Origin: an uncultured Mycoplasmatota bacterium | GTDB taxonomy: Bacteria > Bacillota_I > Bacilli_A > RF39 > UBA660 | Assembly (NCBI GenBank): GCA_947305065.1 | Contig: CAMZCT010000019.1 | Coordinates: 1 to 35,296, forward strand | Direction of reading: 5' to 3' | Length of the DNA: 35,296 nt | Shown: positions 34,339 through 35,296 of the stretch, piece after piece | Layout: each line of letters begins with the position of its first letter | Position numbering within the stretch: position 1 is the stretch's first letter | Made by a program: the position numbers and the translations under genes | The notes under the pieces: generated by a model | What the model was told of the DNA's origin: nothing | What the model saw: only the letters and a program-made list of their open reading frames with translations | Database searches by the model: none

Positions 34339-34620
34339 ATGAAAAAAAGATTAGATGGAATAAATAATATTAAGAAATGGAAAATAGTAAAAATTATTAC
34401 TATAGTTATTTTAATGCTTTTTATAATTAGATTAATTATTGATGCTATTATGTGTATAAAAATGACTTATCCTCACCCAATGTTGGGCATAGAAGCAAAT
34501 AATTGGGTACATCAGTTTTTTGTAGATATAATATTTATTTTAATTACATGGAGCATACCTTTAATAATTGATGTTATTCTTTTGGTAATATCATGTGTTA
34601 AAATTAAAAAAAATAAATAG
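34339..34620 (+). CDS. Small two-TM membrane protein, unknown
   Basis: A 93-residue protein with a basic N-terminus (MKKRLDGINNIKKWK), a first TM segment (about 17-39), a short exposed loop (TYPHPMLGIEANNWVHQ), a second TM segment (about 60-88) and a basic tail (KIKKNK). Both ends should be inside. It begins 2 nt after the stop of an rlmD-end copy and is followed by another copy that overlaps its stop region. I recognise no family. Confidence 0.65.
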   Translation: MKKRLDGINNIKKWKIVKIITIVILMLFIIRLIIDAIMCIKMTYPHPMLGIEANNWVHQFFVDIIFILITWSIPLIIDVILLVISCVKIKKNK

Positions 34621-34622
34621 CT

Positions 34623-34649
34623 ATCATAGTTTTAGAAAGAAAGTTAAAT
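34623..34649 (+). repeat. rlmD 3'-end repeat, copy 5 (eroded)
   Basis: Encodes I-I-V-L-E-R-K without its stop codon. TATCATAGTT (34622-34631) is identical to copy 4, and GAAAGAA follows in both. It runs in frame into ATG 34650 of the Nudix gene and supplies only a weak ribosome binding site. Confidence 0.6.
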
Positions 34650-35143
34650 ATGGAATTAGAAGACTTATATGATAGTAAGTTTAACAAATTAAATAAAAAG
34701 ATTAGAAGAAGAGTAGATGAAATACCGGAAGGTTGCTATGTAATGATGAGTTATGCATTAATAAAGAATAATGACAAATATCTTTTAGAGCAAGCAACTG
34801 CTAGAAGTAATAATACATTAGCAATTCCAAGTGGACATGTACTTGCTGGTGAAGATGGCTTAACTGGTTTAAAAAGAGAGTTAAAAGAAGAATAAAATTA
34901 GATAATATTAATATTAAACATGTAGATACAATTATATATCCATACAATAGTTATATCTTTAATGTTTATTTAATAGAAGATGAAATAGATATAGATAGTA
35001 TAGAATACGATACTAGTGAAGTGGTAAATATCAATTGGTACTCAAAAGAAGAAATTTTAAATAAAACTAAAGAAAACAAAGTAAATAAAGGATATGCATA
35101 TATATTAGAAAATATATTTAATAAAATAGCTTTGTTCGATTGA
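34650..35143 (+). pseudogene. Frameshifted Nudix hydrolase
   Basis: The first frame (34650-34895) encodes an intact Nudix start: VMMSYALIKNNDKYLLEQA, then IPSGHVLAGEDGLTGLKREL-KEE, which is the Nudix box G-x5-E-x7-REU-x-EE. It stops at TAA 34893-34895 directly after the EE. The other frame, from 34898 to TGA 35141-35143, encodes the expected rest: LDNINIKHVDTIIYPYNSYI, INWYSKEEIL, NIFNKIALFD. A small deletion or frameshift after the box therefore broke a gene of about 165 codons. It would have hydrolysed a nucleoside diphosphate linked to another group. Confidence 0.8.
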
Positions 35144-35185
35144 TTTATCATAATAAATATGATAAGTTGAAAATGTATTAATTAT

Positions 35186-35296
35186 CTTGCCATGAGTTAA
35201 TATGACAATTTGGACGCTAAGGTTCTAATTCTTTAAGGCAAGGAAGAATTATTGCATGCTGCGGGATATCCCTTTCAATAGGATGAAGGGGATATC
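35186..35296. other. Structured non-coding right end
   Basis: No gene is seen from 35144 on. CTTGCC (35186-35191) pairs with GGCAAG (35237-35242) across 45 nt, and AATTCTT with AAGAATT lies at 35228-35250. The last 32 bases (35265-35296) form a hairpin, GATATCCCTTTCA with TGAAGGGGATATC, one G-U pair, 6-nt loop. It could be a terminator cut by the window end, an RNA element or a cassette-boundary structure. Confidence 0.4.

Noticed and set aside
35186..35242. tRNA-like pairing CTTGCC/GGCAAG with a GGTTCTAATTC stretch
   Set aside because: Only 57 nt long, no anticodon arm of the right size and no D-arm; not a tRNA.
30003..35296. CRISPR array
   Set aside because: The repeats are rlmD-end copies spaced by whole genes, not short regular repeats with unique spacers.

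Overview
The window is strongly AT-rich DNA from a low-GC Gram-positive bacterium. Ribosome binding sites are Bacillus-like (AGGAGG/AGGTGAT), there are a T-box leader, a type IV prepilin, GH25 lysozyme and many small membrane or secreted proteins. TGA is used as a stop (e.g. ends of the GH25 and HD genes) and tryptophans are TGG, so the standard bacterial code applies and this is not a UGA-Trp mollicute. An uncultured gut Bacilli lineage (RF39/Erysipelotrichia-like) fits best, but that is inference. Almost all genes lie on the + strand; the one clear exception is an ABC exporter (12248-13981).

Layout. 171-7248: housekeeping and surface genes as mostly single-gene transcription units: miaB, small membrane proteins, an unknown helical protein, enolase, a secreted phosphodiester-glycosidase-like protein, a GNAT, a secreted unknown and a tiny TM protein. 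7279-12225: one tightly packed operon: exoA, lipoprotein, DUF3592-like protein, membrane-anchored GH25 lysozyme, a broken chimeric tmk pseudogene, mscS and an HD hydrolase. 12248-13981: ABC exporter on the - strand. 14127-26253: surface region with a large prepilin carrying InlB-type repeats, a broken small gene, T-box-controlled ileS, a 924-residue surface protein with a sorting-like tail, a TasA/SipW-like exported protein and a multi-TM protein. 26306-30009: ymfF-ymfH-type M16 pair and rlmD, all overlapping.

30003-35296: an accessory array and the most interesting part. After rlmD come unrelated small genes (P-loop kinase, broken Nudix, DHH phosphoesterase, HExxH metallopeptidase, histidine phosphatase, 2-TM protein, frameshifted Nudix). 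Four of them start immediately after a short copy of the 3' end of rlmD. Three of these copies (at 31008, 33661 and 34301) still encode a variant of S-I-x-[VI]-L-E-R-R followed by a stop codon; the fourth (34623) is eroded. The copies differ largely by synonymous or conservative changes, as if they came from different rlmD alleles. I read this as a gene-cassette array built by repeated insertion at the 3' end of rlmD, in which the GAGAGGAGA that encodes Glu-Arg-Arg also serves as the ribosome binding site of the inserted gene. No recombinase is visible in the window.

Other points: IleRS has GLHH in place of the HIGH motif (the GXHH form linked to mupirocin hyper-resistance); promoters repeatedly carry an extended TGN-TATAAT -10; many terminators have the stop codon of the upstream gene inside the hairpin.
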